Positions 1 through 9,357 are shown, numbered from the stretch's first letter. The stretch: 64,000 nucleotides of DNA from Rhizomicrobium palustre (GCF_011761565.1 NZ_JAASRM010000001.1:3162139-3226138); one strand, 5' to 3'. Translations and numbers: made by a program. Notes: generated by a model not told the origin, from the letters alone.

Positions 1-2
1 AT

Positions 3-1382
3 GCCAGCGGCCGCCATTTGAAGGCCACCTTGCGCTGGTGGCATCTCCTCATGATGGGCGTGGGCGCCATTGTCGGCACCGGCATTTACACGCTCACGGG
101 CATTGGCGCGGGCCTCGCAGGTCCAGGCGTGCTTCTGTCCTTTGTGGTCTGTGGTGTGATCTCGACTTGCGCGGCGCTGTGTTATGCCGAAATGGCGACG
201 GCCATTCCTGCCTCGGGCAGTGCCTACACTTATACATATACGGTGCTGGGTGAGGCGCTGGCTTGGATCGTCGGCTGGAGCTTGATCCTGGAATATACGG
301 TTTCGGCAGCCGCAGTGGCCGTCGGTTGGTCGGGCTATTTTTCCGAATTCATCCATACGGCGGGGATCGCGGTGCCCGAAGTGCTGCTGCATGGCACCTT
401 TGCGGGTGGCTGGATCGATATTCCCGCGGTCATCCTCTCCGCTATTGTGACTTTGCTGTTGATCCTCGGCACCCGCGAAAGCGCACTTATCACCACCGTG
501 CTGGTGCTGGTGAAACTGGCGGCACTGCTGCTGTTCGTGGTCATCGCCTTTCAGGGCTTCAATCTTGCGAACTTCCATCCTTTCCTGCCCTCAGGCATCG
601 GCGCGCATGTCGATGGGGATGGCGTCAAGCGCGGCGTGCTTGCAGCCTCGGCCCTGATCTTCTTCGCCTTCTATGGTTTTGACGCGGTGTCGACCGCGGC
701 TGAGGAAACCAAAGATCCGCAGCGCGATTTGAAGATCGGCATCATCGGCTCAATGGCGCTGTCCTCCTCCATCTACATGCTGGTGGCGCTGGCAGCTTTG
801 GGCGCGTGCTATTACACCGATCTTTCCAAAGCCGCGGCGCCGCTCGCCCATGTTCTCAACATGCTGAACAACCCCTTGGCGGCACAGATCGTCTCGATGG
901 CGGCGATCATCGCGCTGCCGAGCGTGATCCTGGTGGTGATGTATGGCCAGAGCCGCGTGTTCTATGTGATGGCGCGTGACGGGCTTCTGCCGCGCTCGCT
1001 CGCCAAGGTCAGCGAGAACCGGGGCACGCCGGTCTTCATCACCGCGGTCACGGGTGTCATTGTGGCGTTGCTCTCGGCCACGCTGCGCCTCGACAACATC
1101 GCGCTTCTGGCCAATGCGGGCACGCTCTTTGCGTTTATCGCTGTGGCGGCGTCTGTGCTGATGCTGCGCTGGCGCGCGCCGGAGCATAAGCGGACGTTCA
1201 AGGTTCCGGCCCCTTGGCTGGTGGCGCCGCTCTGCATTGTTGGCTGTTCGTATCTCTTCGTGAACGGGCTTCCGGCCACGACCCAGATCTGGTTCCTGAT
1301 CTGGAATGGTATTGGGTTAGTGCTCTATTTCGCTTATGGCGCGCGCAGGTCTGCCCTCGCGGCGCCCCAAGCGGCGGAGTAA
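3..1382 (+). CDS. APC-family amino acid permease, 5' end outside window
   Basis: Inner-membrane amino acid/proton transporter of the APC superfamily, closest in style to the cationic amino acid transporter group. The first in-window residues run into the family's typical N-terminal LRWWHLL and GAIVGTGIY (first helix, substrate-binding loop), followed by about twelve hydrophobic segments. The frame stays open to the window edge, and family members usually have 20-30 residues before this point, so the gene is 5'-truncated by the window; a TTG at 18 is only the first possible start inside it. It ends 3 bases from the converging flavoprotein gene of the hydroxyproline pathway. Uptake of hydroxyproline, proline or small peptide-derived amino acids is inferred from context only. 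Confidence 0.88.
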   Translation, partial: ASGRHLKATLRWWHLLMMGVGAIVGTGIYTLTGIGAGLAGPGVLLSFVVCGVISTCAALCYAEMATAIPASGSAYTYTYTVLGEALAWIVGWSLILEYTVSAAAVAVGWSGYFSEFIHTAGIAVPEVLLHGTFAGGWIDIPAVILSAIVTLLLILGTRESALITTVLVLVKLAALLLFVVIAFQGFNLANFHPFLPSGIGAHVDGDGVKRGVLAASALIFFAFYGFDAVSTAAEETKDPQRDLKIGIIGSMALSSSIYMLVALAALGACYYTDLSKAAAPLAHVLNMLNNPLAAQIVSMAAIIALPSVILVVMYGQSRVFYVMARDGLLPRSLAKVSENRGTPVFITAVTGVIVALLSATLRLDNIALLANAGTLFAFIAVAASVLMLRWRAPEHKRTFKVPAPWLVAPLCIVGCSYLFVNGLPATTQIWFLIWNGIGLVLYFAYGARRSALAAPQAAE

Positions 1383-1385
1383 GGC

Positions 1386-2615
1386 TCAGAACCTTTCGAT
1401 ATCGAAGGCGGGGCAGGATTGGGATTGCCCCGTCACCATCGAAGCAATGCGTTCGGCGGTAAGCGGGCCCAAGGTCAAGCCAAGATGGTTATGCCCGAAA
1501 GCATAGAAGAGATTGGCGGCAGCGCGGCTTTTGCCGATCGCGGGCAGATAGTCGGGCAGGGTGGGGCGCGATCCAACCCATTGCGAGGTTTCCGCGCCCG
1601 CTTTCAAACCCAGATCGCGCACCGTGCGCGTGATGCGGCGCCATTTGGCGGGATCGGCGGGCAAATTCTCTTTGCCGAATTCGACAAAGCTTGCCGCGCG
1701 CAGGCTGGAGGCAAAGCGGGTGACGATGGTCGCGTAATCCTCGAACACCACCGGAGGCATCATTTGCGGCCAGGCTTGCGCCTCATATTGCACGTGATAA
1801 CCGCGCTCCGCGATCATCGGCACTTTATGGCCGGCTGTTTCCAGAAGCGCGCGCGAGCCGAAACCTGCCGCTACCACGATCACATCCGCGGTGATCACCT
1901 CGTTATCGAGAAGAATGCGCGCGGTGTCGTCCTCACGCTGAAGCGCCCGCACTTTGCCGTTCAGGCGCGTAATTCCGGCGGCCGAAAACGCGCTCTCCAG
2001 TTTTGCGAACAGCGCGGCCGGATCGCTGATCTGTCCGCTGCCGATACAGCGTACCGCGCCTTCGATCTTCTTGGCCGAGAGCGCCTGCAGCGCTTCCATC
2101 TCCTCTTCCGACGCGTCGCGAATGCTCGCTGTGCCGGTATCGCTTTCCATCCAATGCTGGCGGCCCGCAGCCGCGCTCTTGGCACTGTTCCAAACGATGA
2201 AATGGCCATCGCCGCGCATCAGCTCTGGCGCGCAAAGGCTTTCTGTAAAGCGTTTCCAAGCCGGAACTGCTTCCGCCAGAAGCAAGGCCAAGGCGCGGCT
2301 GCCGCGCTCAAAACTCTTGGGCTGAGCCGCCTTCAGAAGACGAATCGAAAAGGGCAGCCATGCATCAATGGCATTAAGCGGCAGGGACAAGGCGCCATGA
2401 GGCGAGAGAAGGCGGCGAGGGGCGCCGAGGACAGTCGCCATAGACGCGATAGGTGCAACTTGCTCTACTGCAATATGGCCTGCATTTCCCCAGGACGCAC
2501 ATTTTCCATGCGAAGGCGGCGCATCGATCAGCGTCACGTCCAGGCCCGATTGGCGCAATTTCAACGCCACTGCCGAGCCGATAATGCCTGCGCCGGTGAC
2601 AACCGCTTTCGTCAT
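1386..2615 (-). CDS. FAD-dependent D-amino acid dehydrogenase, probably cis-4-hydroxy-D-proline dehydrogenase
   Basis: Predicted to oxidise cis-4-hydroxy-D-proline to 1-pyrroline-4-hydroxy-2-carboxylate, the second step of hydroxyproline catabolism. The 409-residue protein opens with a Rossmann FAD motif (VTGAGIIGSA) and has the DadA-like SWGNAGH segment near residue 45; the C-terminal FGHNHLGLTLGP segment is typical of DAO-fold oxidoreductases. The ATG at 2615 is chosen because the dinucleotide fold begins there and GGGA lies 5 bases upstream; the frame stays open upstream to 3050, but that stretch is antisense to the deaminase gene. It is divergent from the deaminase-epimerase-dehydrogenase operon across 66 bases that hold a predicted GntR operator. 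The specific substrate is inferred from neighbours. Confidence 0.87.
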   Translation of the reverse strand: MTKAVVTGAGIIGSAVALKLRQSGLDVTLIDAPPSHGKCASWGNAGHIAVEQVAPIASMATVLGAPRRLLSPHGALSLPLNAIDAWLPFSIRLLKAAQPKSFERGSRALALLLAEAVPAWKRFTESLCAPELMRGDGHFIVWNSAKSAAAGRQHWMESDTGTASIRDASEEEMEALQALSAKKIEGAVRCIGSGQISDPAALFAKLESAFSAAGITRLNGKVRALQREDDTARILLDNEVITADVIVVAAGFGSRALLETAGHKVPMIAERGYHVQYEAQAWPQMMPPVVFEDYATIVTRFASSLRAASFVEFGKENLPADPAKWRRITRTVRDLGLKAGAETSQWVGSRPTLPDYLPAIGKSRAAANLFYAFGHNHLGLTLGPLTAERIASMVTGQSQSCPAFDIERF

Positions 2616-2639
2616 AACAATTCCCACATTGAAAGCCGA

Positions 2640-2657
2640 AATATTATACCGTATACC
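2640..2657. promoter_or_regulatory. Predicted GntR operator (site 1)
   Basis: AATATTATACCGTATACC contains the odd palindrome TATAC-C-GTATA (2645-2655). Read on the minus strand it gives GGTATAATATT, one base off the shared CGTATAATAT core. It sits midway between the divergent flavoprotein (start 2615) and deaminase (start 2682) genes. Binding by the regulator at 15904-16611 is inferred. Confidence 0.7.
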
Positions 2658-2681
2658 GGTACCACTGCAACGGAGGTTTGA

Positions 2682-3602
2682 ATGGCTGCGAAAGTACTGT
2701 GGAAGGGTGTTTATCCTGCCGCGACGACTCAATTTGATAAAGATTTGGCCGTTGATGTGCCCGCCACACAAAAGGTTTTGGATGCGCTGGTGACGGATGG
2801 CGTGGATGGCCTCGTCGTGCTGGGCACTTGTGGTGAGAATAATTCGCTGGAACCGGAAGAGAAGCGCACGGTTCTGGCCGCAGCCGCCGAAACCGTTGCC
2901 AAGCGCGTTCCTATCGTCGCCGGTGTTTCCGAGCTCACCACCGATCGCGCGGTGAAATATGTGCGCGATGCCGAGAAGCTTGGCGCCGATGCGCTGATGG
3001 TGCTTCCGGCCATGGTCTATGTGCCGACGGAAGATGAGCTCCTCGCGCATTTCAAAAAGATCGCGGCTGCGACCTCGCTGCCGATCATGATCTACAACAA
3101 CCCCATCGGCTATCGCGTCGAGATCAGCCTCAAGCTGCTCGAGCGTCTGGCCGAAATTCCGAACGTCGTCGCCGTGAAGGAAAGCGCCCCCGATACGCGC
3201 CGCTTCACCGATGTGATCAACGCCTTCGGCAAGCGCTTCACGGTTCTCGCCGGTCTTGATGACGTTGCGCTGGAAGGCTTGATGATGGGCGCCTCGGGCT
3301 GGGTCTCCGGTCTTACCAGCGCCTTCCCGAAGGAATCCGTGGCGATCATCCGCTTGCTGGATGAAGGTAAGTTAGAGGAAGCTCGCGAAATCTATCGCTG
3401 GTTCATGCCGCTCCTCCATCTCGATTCCTGCCACGATCTCGTGCAGGGCATCAAATTGGCGGAAGAATTGATGGGCCGCGGCTCCGAGCGCGTGCGTCTG
3501 CCGCGCCTGCCGCTCGCAGGCAGCCGCCGCGAGCAGGTCATCGCGATGGTCAAACATGCTGCCGCCACGGCGCCTTGCAGCAAGCTTTCCTCCGCGGCTT
3601 AA
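2682..3602 (+). CDS. lhpC: DHDPS-family 1-pyrroline-4-hydroxy-2-carboxylate deaminase
   Basis: Class I aldolase-fold lyase of the DapA family, predicted to deaminate and dehydrate 1-pyrroline-4-hydroxy-2-carboxylate to 2-oxoglutarate semialdehyde. The 306-residue protein has a GTCGEN loop in place of the usual GTTGE phosphate/carboxylate motif, the YNNP motif with Tyr138, and the Schiff-base Lys166 in VVAVKES. ATG 2682 follows GGAGG at a good distance. It heads an operon with the epimerase (17-base gap) and the aldehyde dehydrogenase (7-base gap). True dihydrodipicolinate synthase is unlikely, because all three partners belong to hydroxyproline degradation and the enzyme is encoded next to the D-amino acid dehydrogenase. 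Confidence 0.88.
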   Translation: MAAKVLWKGVYPAATTQFDKDLAVDVPATQKVLDALVTDGVDGLVVLGTCGENNSLEPEEKRTVLAAAAETVAKRVPIVAGVSELTTDRAVKYVRDAEKLGADALMVLPAMVYVPTEDELLAHFKKIAAATSLPIMIYNNPIGYRVEISLKLLERLAEIPNVVAVKESAPDTRRFTDVINAFGKRFTVLAGLDDVALEGLMMGASGWVSGLTSAFPKESVAIIRLLDEGKLEEAREIYRWFMPLLHLDSCHDLVQGIKLAEELMGRGSERVRLPRLPLAGSRREQVIAMVKHAAATAPCSKLSSAA

Positions 3603-3619
3603 GGGGTTAGGCTCCCGCC

Positions 3620-4618
3620 ATGAAGAACATCTTCTTTTGCATCGATGGGCACACGGCGGGAAACCCCGTGCGCCTTGTCGCGGGTGGGGCGCCTTTGCTC
3701 CATGGGGAAAATATGGGAGAGCGCCGGAAGGATTTTCTGGCGCGCTTCGATTGGATCCGCACCGGCCTGTGCTTTGAGCCGCGCGGGCATGACATGATGT
3801 CAGGCGGGTTCCTCTATCCACCGACCCAAGCCGATACCGATATCGGTATTCTCTTCATGGAGACCAGCGGCTGCTTGCCGATGTGCGGTCATGGCACCAT
3901 CGGCATCATCACCTTTGGTATCGAGCATGGGCTGATTGTGCCCCGTGAGCCCGGTCGTCTGAAAGTGGAAGTTCCTGCGGGCATCATCGACATCGAATAC
4001 GGCACTGAGGGCAAGAAGGTGACCTGGGTGCGCATCCGCAATGTGCCCGCTTATGTCGCCGCGACCGGCATCAAGATCGATGTGCCCGATTTCGGGCCGC
4101 TCACGGTCGATATCTCGTATGGCGGCAATTACTACGCCATCGTCGAGCCGCAGGGCCCCTATGAAGGGCTCGACGCGCTCAACGCCGACCGTATCAAGGC
4201 GCTCAGCCGCACCATCCGCGCCCAGCTTCAAGCCATCATTGATCCGGTGCATCCGGTCGATCCGCGCATTCACGGCGTCAGCCATGTTTTGTGGGCCGAT
4301 AAGCCGATGAGCGCTGATGCTGATGGCCGCAATGCGGTTTTCTATGGTGACAATGCCATCGACCGCAGCCCGTGCGGAACGGGAACCTCAGCGCGGCTTG
4401 CCCATCTGGTTTCCAAGGGGCGGTTGAAAAAAGGCGACCGCTTCATACATGAAAGCTATATCGGCAGCCGCTTCATTGGCCGGGTGGAAGACGTCACAAA
4501 ATTGGGCGGGGTGGATGCTATCATCCCGTCCATCGAAGGCTCGGCGATAGCCACCGGATACAACACCATTTGGATCGATCAGGACGATACGTTCGCGGCC
4601 GGATTTAGCGTGAAGTGA
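3620..4618 (+). CDS. lhpA: 4-hydroxyproline 2-epimerase (proline racemase family)
   Basis: Epimerises trans-4-hydroxy-L-proline to cis-4-hydroxy-D-proline, the entry step of the pathway; cytosolic and cofactor-free. The 332-residue protein carries both catalytic cysteines of the family: Cys89 in the MCGHGTIG motif and Cys252 in SPCGTGTSA. Retention of the second cysteine argues against trans-3-hydroxyproline dehydratase, which has threonine there. The N-terminal DGHTAGNPVRLV stretch is the usual family opening. It is the middle gene of the deaminase-epimerase-dehydrogenase operon. Proline racemase cannot be excluded by sequence alone, but the neighbours make the hydroxyproline activity much more likely. 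Confidence 0.92.
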   Translation: MKNIFFCIDGHTAGNPVRLVAGGAPLLHGENMGERRKDFLARFDWIRTGLCFEPRGHDMMSGGFLYPPTQADTDIGILFMETSGCLPMCGHGTIGIITFGIEHGLIVPREPGRLKVEVPAGIIDIEYGTEGKKVTWVRIRNVPAYVAATGIKIDVPDFGPLTVDISYGGNYYAIVEPQGPYEGLDALNADRIKALSRTIRAQLQAIIDPVHPVDPRIHGVSHVLWADKPMSADADGRNAVFYGDNAIDRSPCGTGTSARLAHLVSKGRLKKGDRFIHESYIGSRFIGRVEDVTKLGGVDAIIPSIEGSAIATGYNTIWIDQDDTFAAGFSVK

Positions 4619-4625
4619 GATATCA

Positions 4626-6065
4626 ATGACTGAGACCATCACCCTGCAGCATCATGTGGCGGGCAAGCTCGTATCGGGCGCCACCGCCTTTGAGCAGCCC
4701 AATCCTGCCGATCCAAACGATCTCGTCATCGTCGGCCCGGAAGGCGATACGGCGCTTGCTGATGAGGCGAGTGCGGCGGCGCGTTCGGCGGTGGCTGCTC
4801 TGGCAGCGGGTGGGGTGGAAAAGCGTGCCGATAGCCTGGCCGCGATTGGCCGTACACTGATGGCCCGCGTGCCGGAACTCGCCGTGTTGATCGCGCGCGA
4901 GACCGGAAAGACAGTGCCGGATGCCAAGGGTGAAATCATCCGCGCGGCGCGCCTGTTCGAATTCTTCGCGGGCGAAACCATCCGCAATGTGGGTGAGATG
5001 TTCGATTCCACCCGTCCGGGCGTGACGGTGGAAGTGAGCTACGATCCCGTCGGTGTGGTCGCGGCGGTGACGCCGTGGAATTTCCCGATTGCCATTCCGG
5101 CCTGGAAGATCGCGCCCGCCATCGCCTTTGGGAATGCGGTTCTGTGGAAGCCCTCGGAATATTCCTCGGCCACCGCCGCCGCCTTGATGGAGGTGATCGC
5201 TGGCGCCGGACTTCCCGATGGCGCGGTGAACATGATTTTGGGTGCCGGTGGGGCAGGCAAGGCCGTCACCGAAGCTTCTGGCGTGGATGCGGTCTCCTTC
5301 ACTGGTTCCGCCACTACGGGCCAGCTCGTGCGCAAGGCCGCCGCGGCCAGCGGGCGCCGCATGCAGCTTGAGATGGGCGGCATCAATGCGCTGGTGATCG
5401 CGGCCGATGCCGATATCCCGAGCGCGGTGGAATGTGCGCTGAATGGCGCCTTCTTCGCGGCGGGCCAGCGCTGCACTGCCACCTCGCGTATCATTGTGGA
5501 TGACAGCATTGCCGATGCCTTCGTCGCTGCGCTCACGGCTCGGATGCAGAGCGTTGTTGTGGGCGATCCGCGCGATGCCAAAACGCAAGTTGGCCCGCTG
5601 GTGTCCTTGCGCCAGAAGGCGGCGATCTCCGCGCTCACAGAGCGCGTGGAAGCGGTGACGGTACCGGTGATCGGCGGCACGAAACAGGAAATGCCGCATG
5701 CCTTCTTCGCGCTGACCTTGTTCGATGGCCTGACGGGCGATCACATCTTTGGCGCCGATGAAATCTTCGGGCCGGTGGCGGGTGTCTATCGTGCCAAGGA
5801 TTTTGATGAGGCGCTGGCGCTGGTGAATGGCTCTAAGGCCAATCTCTCCGCCGGGCTCTGCACCAAATCGCTGAAATATGCGCAGGTGTTCAAGAAGAAG
5901 GTGCATGCGGGCGTGGTGACGATCAACCTGCCGACCGCGGGCATCGATTATCACGCGCCCTTCGGCGGCGTCGGGGCTGCAAGCTATGGCCCGCGCGAGC
6001 AGGGGCGGTCGGCGCGCGATTTCTACACCGAGCTGAAGACGACCTACCTCAGCCCGGGCGTCTAA
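4626..6065 (+). CDS. 2-oxoglutarate semialdehyde dehydrogenase (aldehyde dehydrogenase family)
   Basis: NAD(P)-dependent aldehyde dehydrogenase predicted to oxidise 2-oxoglutarate semialdehyde to 2-oxoglutarate, feeding hydroxyproline carbon into the TCA cycle. The 479-residue protein shows the substrate/cofactor motif TPWNFPIAIPAWK, the general base Glu249 in LEMGG and the nucleophile Cys283 in GQRCTATSR. It is the last gene of the operon and is followed at once by a strong intrinsic terminator. A vanillin or succinate semialdehyde dehydrogenase reading is possible from sequence alone; the operon decides the call. Confidence 0.9.
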   Translation: MTETITLQHHVAGKLVSGATAFEQPNPADPNDLVIVGPEGDTALADEASAAARSAVAALAAGGVEKRADSLAAIGRTLMARVPELAVLIARETGKTVPDAKGEIIRAARLFEFFAGETIRNVGEMFDSTRPGVTVEVSYDPVGVVAAVTPWNFPIAIPAWKIAPAIAFGNAVLWKPSEYSSATAAALMEVIAGAGLPDGAVNMILGAGGAGKAVTEASGVDAVSFTGSATTGQLVRKAAAASGRRMQLEMGGINALVIAADADIPSAVECALNGAFFAAGQRCTATSRIIVDDSIADAFVAALTARMQSVVVGDPRDAKTQVGPLVSLRQKAAISALTERVEAVTVPVIGGTKQEMPHAFFALTLFDGLTGDHIFGADEIFGPVAGVYRAKDFDEALALVNGSKANLSAGLCTKSLKYAQVFKKKVHAGVVTINLPTAGIDYHAPFGGVGAASYGPREQGRSARDFYTELKTTYLSPGV

Positions 6066-6084
6066 TTCTCCACACCGGAATCAG

Positions 6085-6113
6085 ATGGGCCGCCACCGCG
6101 GCCCATTTTTTTT
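6085..6113 (+). terminator. Rho-independent terminator of the hydroxyproline operon
   Basis: A 9-bp stem ATGGGCCGC/GCGGCCCAT with a CACC loop is followed by eight T residues. It lies 20 bases after the dehydrogenase stop codon and should isolate the operon from the TonB receptor downstream. Confidence 0.92.
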
Positions 6114-6196
6114 GCCTTCGGCGCTGCTTGCAATCGCGTCAGGCCGTCCAGGGGGATCGAAAGCGCGCGCGGGAACCCATTCGCCCGCAATCCTTT

Positions 6197-6210
6197 GTAG
6201 TATACTATTT
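6197..6210. promoter_or_regulatory. Predicted GntR operator (site 2)
   Basis: Contains TAGTATACTA (6198-6207), a perfect 10-base palindrome matching the TNGTATACNA pattern known for FCD-type GntR regulators. It lies about 285 bases before the receptor start, so it may be a distal or auxiliary site. Confidence 0.55.
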
Positions 6211-6430
6211 TCATGCCAGGGTACCGTGTTGTCTGACATAATAATCGCCAGCCCTCATACGGGCACATCAGCCTTAATGCGCAGAAGAGGCATATTTACT
6301 GCGCAAAAATGGTAACGATAGCATCTATATTGCACAAATTGGCGGCGAACCGGGTAGATGCTTGCATATGCGCCGCAAAAAAATTGTCATCTAAATGCCG
6401 AACGTGCCCTGCGACCGATTGCGTGCAGTC

Positions 6431-6447
6431 GTATATCGTATAATATT
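6431..6447. promoter_or_regulatory. Predicted GntR operator (site 3)
   Basis: GTATATCGTATAATATT shares the 12-mer ATCGTATAATAT exactly with the site at 13099-13115, and its reverse complement matches 15 of 17 positions of site 1. It sits 45 bases before the receptor start codon, a position suited to repression. Confidence 0.68.
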
Positions 6448-6491
6448 TTTCTCAGCGTTTTGTAATAATGAGGGAAAGGGGCACATTCTCC

Positions 6492-9275
6492 ATGAAGCTT
6501 AAGACCAAACTCTTGGCCGCGACCAGTCTTGCCGCGGGCGTGTTCAGCTTCCAGGCGTCCATGCAGCTTGCCTATGCGCAGGCTGCGCAGGAACCCGAGA
6601 CCATCGAAACCGTGGTGGTGTCAGGCATCCGCGGCAGCTTGACCAAATCGGCCCAGATCAAGCGCGATTCCAAGCAGATCGTTGACGTCGTGTCCGCCGA
6701 AGACGTTGGTAAGCTCCCGGACAACAATGTCCCGGAAGCCCTGGCCCATGTCACCGGCGTGCAGATCGAGCGCATGCATGGCGAAGGTTCGTCCATCTCC
6801 ATTCGCGGTCTCAGCAGCGTTGCAACCACCTTGAACGGCAACGCGGCCAGCTCCGGTTCGGATCGCGCGATGAACCTGTCCGATATTCCGGCGGAATTGT
6901 TGAAGGCCGTGACGGTTTATAAATCCCGCTCCGCCGATCAGGTTGAAGGCGGTATGGGCGGCACCGTGAATGTCGATCTACGCCGGCCGCTGGATCTGCC
7001 GTTCGGCTGGACTTTGGCAGGCAGCGTGCGCGGCGTTTACAGCGACCTTGGTGGCACCTACAGCCCCTATACCAGCGCGCTGATTGCCAATCGCTTCGAC
7101 ACCGCGCTGGGCGAGATGGGTTTCCTGCTGAACCTCTCCTATACCCAGAACAATTACTTCGAGAATTTCATCGAAAGCGAGTCCCCGGATCCGTTCTTTG
7201 ACAAGGATCAGTCGACTCTGCCGGGCAATATCCATGCCTTGAATGGCGGTGTCGGCCCGATCGCGCCCTATGCGATCAATTACGGCGTCGAGCAGGGTGC
7301 AACCACGCGTCCCTCCGTCAATCTTTCGACGCAGTGGAAAGCAAACGATCATCTCGATTTCGTGCTGGAAGGTGCTTACATCTCCAGCAAGGACAAGCTG
7401 CACCGCGATCGCCTGCATATGGTGGTGCGCAACGGGACCTATAATCTCTCGAATATCCAGATGATGCCGGACGGGCAGACGCTGAAATCGGCGACCTTCA
7501 CTTCCGCGGATGGCACCAGCCCAGTCAATGGCGGCCCGGAATCCTATTTCACCCGCACCAACCGCGACGAGTTCAACACCAATCTCGAAGCGCATTACCA
7601 CTTCGACCGTTTGCAGGTGAATGCGAGCGCGCAATATAACTGGAGTTCGTCCAAATACTTCACGCTCGGCACCTATTCGCGTTTCCAAGGCGCGACGTCG
7701 GCTGTGGTGGACGTGAATTCCTCCACGGTTCTTGGCGGCGGGCCCTTCGTCCAATTCAACAACACCGATTTGAACGACGTCTCGCAATACCGCTTGTTCC
7801 AGCTCCATGACGAAGTGGGGCACTCCAAGAGCCAGGAATTCGATACCCAGGCCGATGCGACCTATCAGGTGAGCGAGGATTGGTATCTGCGTAGCCTGCA
7901 AGCGGGCTATCGCTACTCCAACCGCCATACGCAGAAGGATTTCGGCTATCGTGACGCCATTTTCTACGATAGCGCCACGACGAAGAACAACACGCACTAT
8001 ATGCCGATGAGCGCGTTCCCGTCCTGCGGTAATGCCAGCGAGAAGGTCAAGCCTGATGTGTCGGGGGCGGATATTCCCTCCTGGTATCGTCTGTCATCCT
8101 CCTGCATTCTCGATAATTACGCGGCGGTGCGTAACTACATCGCTACCTCGCCGATGGCTTCGAAGGGCCGCTACGATTGGTCGAGCAATGAGCCGCCGAA
8201 TATCGATCTGACCAATTCCTATAACGACCACGAATACACTTTTGCCGGCTATGCCCAGGCAAATTGGGGCGCCAATTTGTATTTCCCGGTTGAAGGCCAG
8301 CTCGGCGTGCGTGCCGTTCAGACCTGGGGCGATGTGCTCAGCACGGATTACACCGACAATCAGGATGCGAAGGGTAACTGGTTCACCACCATTACTCCGC
8401 ATTCGGCGAATAAGAGCTATTTCGACGTGATGCCGAACGCCAATGCACTGGTGCATTTCTCGGATAAGCTGCAGCTTCGTCTGTCCTATTTCTATCAGGT
8501 GGACCGTCCCGCGTTTTGGGATGCCTCGGCCTGGCAGAGCATCAACGTTCCCAACAAAATCATTTGGGCGGGCAATCCTGATCTGCACTCGATGCGTGAG
8601 CATAATTACGACGCATCGCTGGAATACTTCTTCGGCAAGGCGGGCCAGGTCTCGCTTGGCTACTTCCTGAAGAAGCCGCATGGCTGGTTCTACTATGCGG
8701 GCATTCCGATCAACGATCCGAGCAGCCCCTATAACGGCTACACGCTCTATCAGAATCGCAATGCCAAGCCCGGCACCTTCGAAGGTCTGGAATTCTCTAC
8801 CCAGAGCTTCTTTGATTTCCTGCCTGGCTTCTGGTCGAACTTCGGCGCCAGCGCCAACGGCACGCTCATGACGTCGTACACCATCATGTACGACTATCTG
8901 AATCCCAAGGTGAACACCGACCTTGCGAGCGTTCCGGGGGTCTATAACGCCGAAAACGTTTCGCGCTACACCTATAACCTTGCCTTGTTCTATGACACGC
9001 CGGAGTTCAGCGCCCGTTTGGCCTATAACTACCGCGCCAAATGGCGTGTCAGCGTCTGGCAGGATGCGGTGGCCTATTCGCCGTATAACGATGCCACCTC
9101 GCGGCTCGATGCGGCGGTCAACTTCACGCCCTACAAGTGGGTCACCTTCAGTGTCGAAGGCTCCAACCTGCTCGGCGAGAACAACCGCACGCAATGGGGT
9201 AAGGACGATAAGATGCCGCTCGGTCTGCGCATGCAGGCGCGTACAGTTCAGTTGAGCGCGCGCTTCCGCTACTAA
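6492..9275 (+). CDS. TonB-dependent outer-membrane receptor, likely for glycopeptides or glycans
   Basis: Outer-membrane beta-barrel receptor that would import large hydroxyproline-glycopeptide fragments by TonB energy. The 927-residue protein has a signal peptide ending near AYAQA, a TonB-box-like ETVVVSGIRG segment, and a plug domain with the KLPDNNVPEALAHVTGV motif typical of large carbohydrate receptors of Proteobacteria. It ends in aromatic-rich beta strands with a terminal LSARFRY. ATG 6492 is preferred to the ATG at 6468 because AGGGAAAGGGG lies 9 bases before it and a clean signal peptide begins there. There is no STN domain, so control is more likely by the GntR-type operator at 6431 than by a sigma/anti-sigma relay. 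The substrate is inferred from context. Confidence 0.9.
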   Translation: MKLKTKLLAATSLAAGVFSFQASMQLAYAQAAQEPETIETVVVSGIRGSLTKSAQIKRDSKQIVDVVSAEDVGKLPDNNVPEALAHVTGVQIERMHGEGSSISIRGLSSVATTLNGNAASSGSDRAMNLSDIPAELLKAVTVYKSRSADQVEGGMGGTVNVDLRRPLDLPFGWTLAGSVRGVYSDLGGTYSPYTSALIANRFDTALGEMGFLLNLSYTQNNYFENFIESESPDPFFDKDQSTLPGNIHALNGGVGPIAPYAINYGVEQGATTRPSVNLSTQWKANDHLDFVLEGAYISSKDKLHRDRLHMVVRNGTYNLSNIQMMPDGQTLKSATFTSADGTSPVNGGPESYFTRTNRDEFNTNLEAHYHFDRLQVNASAQYNWSSSKYFTLGTYSRFQGATSAVVDVNSSTVLGGGPFVQFNNTDLNDVSQYRLFQLHDEVGHSKSQEFDTQADATYQVSEDWYLRSLQAGYRYSNRHTQKDFGYRDAIFYDSATTKNNTHYMPMSAFPSCGNASEKVKPDVSGADIPSWYRLSSSCILDNYAAVRNYIATSPMASKGRYDWSSNEPPNIDLTNSYNDHEYTFAGYAQANWGANLYFPVEGQLGVRAVQTWGDVLSTDYTDNQDAKGNWFTTITPHSANKSYFDVMPNANALVHFSDKLQLRLSYFYQVDRPAFWDASAWQSINVPNKIIWAGNPDLHSMREHNYDASLEYFFGKAGQVSLGYFLKKPHGWFYYAGIPINDPSSPYNGYTLYQNRNAKPGTFEGLEFSTQSFFDFLPGFWSNFGASANGTLMTSYTIMYDYLNPKVNTDLASVPGVYNAENVSRYTYNLALFYDTPEFSARLAYNYRAKWRVSVWQDAVAYSPYNDATSRLDAAVNFTPYKWVTFSVEGSNLLGENNRTQWGKDDKMPLGLRMQARTVQLSARFRY

Positions 9276-9292
9276 GTTCATCTTTCCTATGG

Positions 9293-9327
9293 AATGGGCA
9301 ATCGGTCTTCGCCGGTTGCCCATTTCT
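9293..9327 (+). terminator. Intrinsic terminator after the TonB receptor
   Basis: A 13-bp stem with one T-G wobble (AATGGGCAATCGG paired with CCGGTTGCCCATT) and a TCTTCG loop, followed by a weak T-rich tail. It ends about 30 bases before the S9 peptidase start. Confidence 0.8.
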
Positions 9328-9357
9328 GTCTAGCTCTGATTTGGTGAGGGGGAAAAG

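Larger units (their letters stand above)
6114..6491 (+). other. Leader region of the TonB receptor gene with two operator-like sites
   Basis: About 380 bases without a convincing ORF, clearly AT-rich in the second half. It carries two GTATA-type sites (6197-6210 and 6431-6447) and ends in the purine-rich AGGGAAAGGGG ribosome binding site. No other structured element was recognised. Confidence 0.6.

Noticed and set aside
1419-2681. 420-residue plus-strand ORF
   Set aside because: Antisense to the flavoprotein gene, whose minus-strand frame has a clear FAD motif; the plus frame has Arg/His-rich shadow composition.
4623-5954. 443-residue minus-strand ORF
   Set aside because: Antisense shadow of the aldehyde dehydrogenase, which has intact catalytic motifs; no family resemblance.
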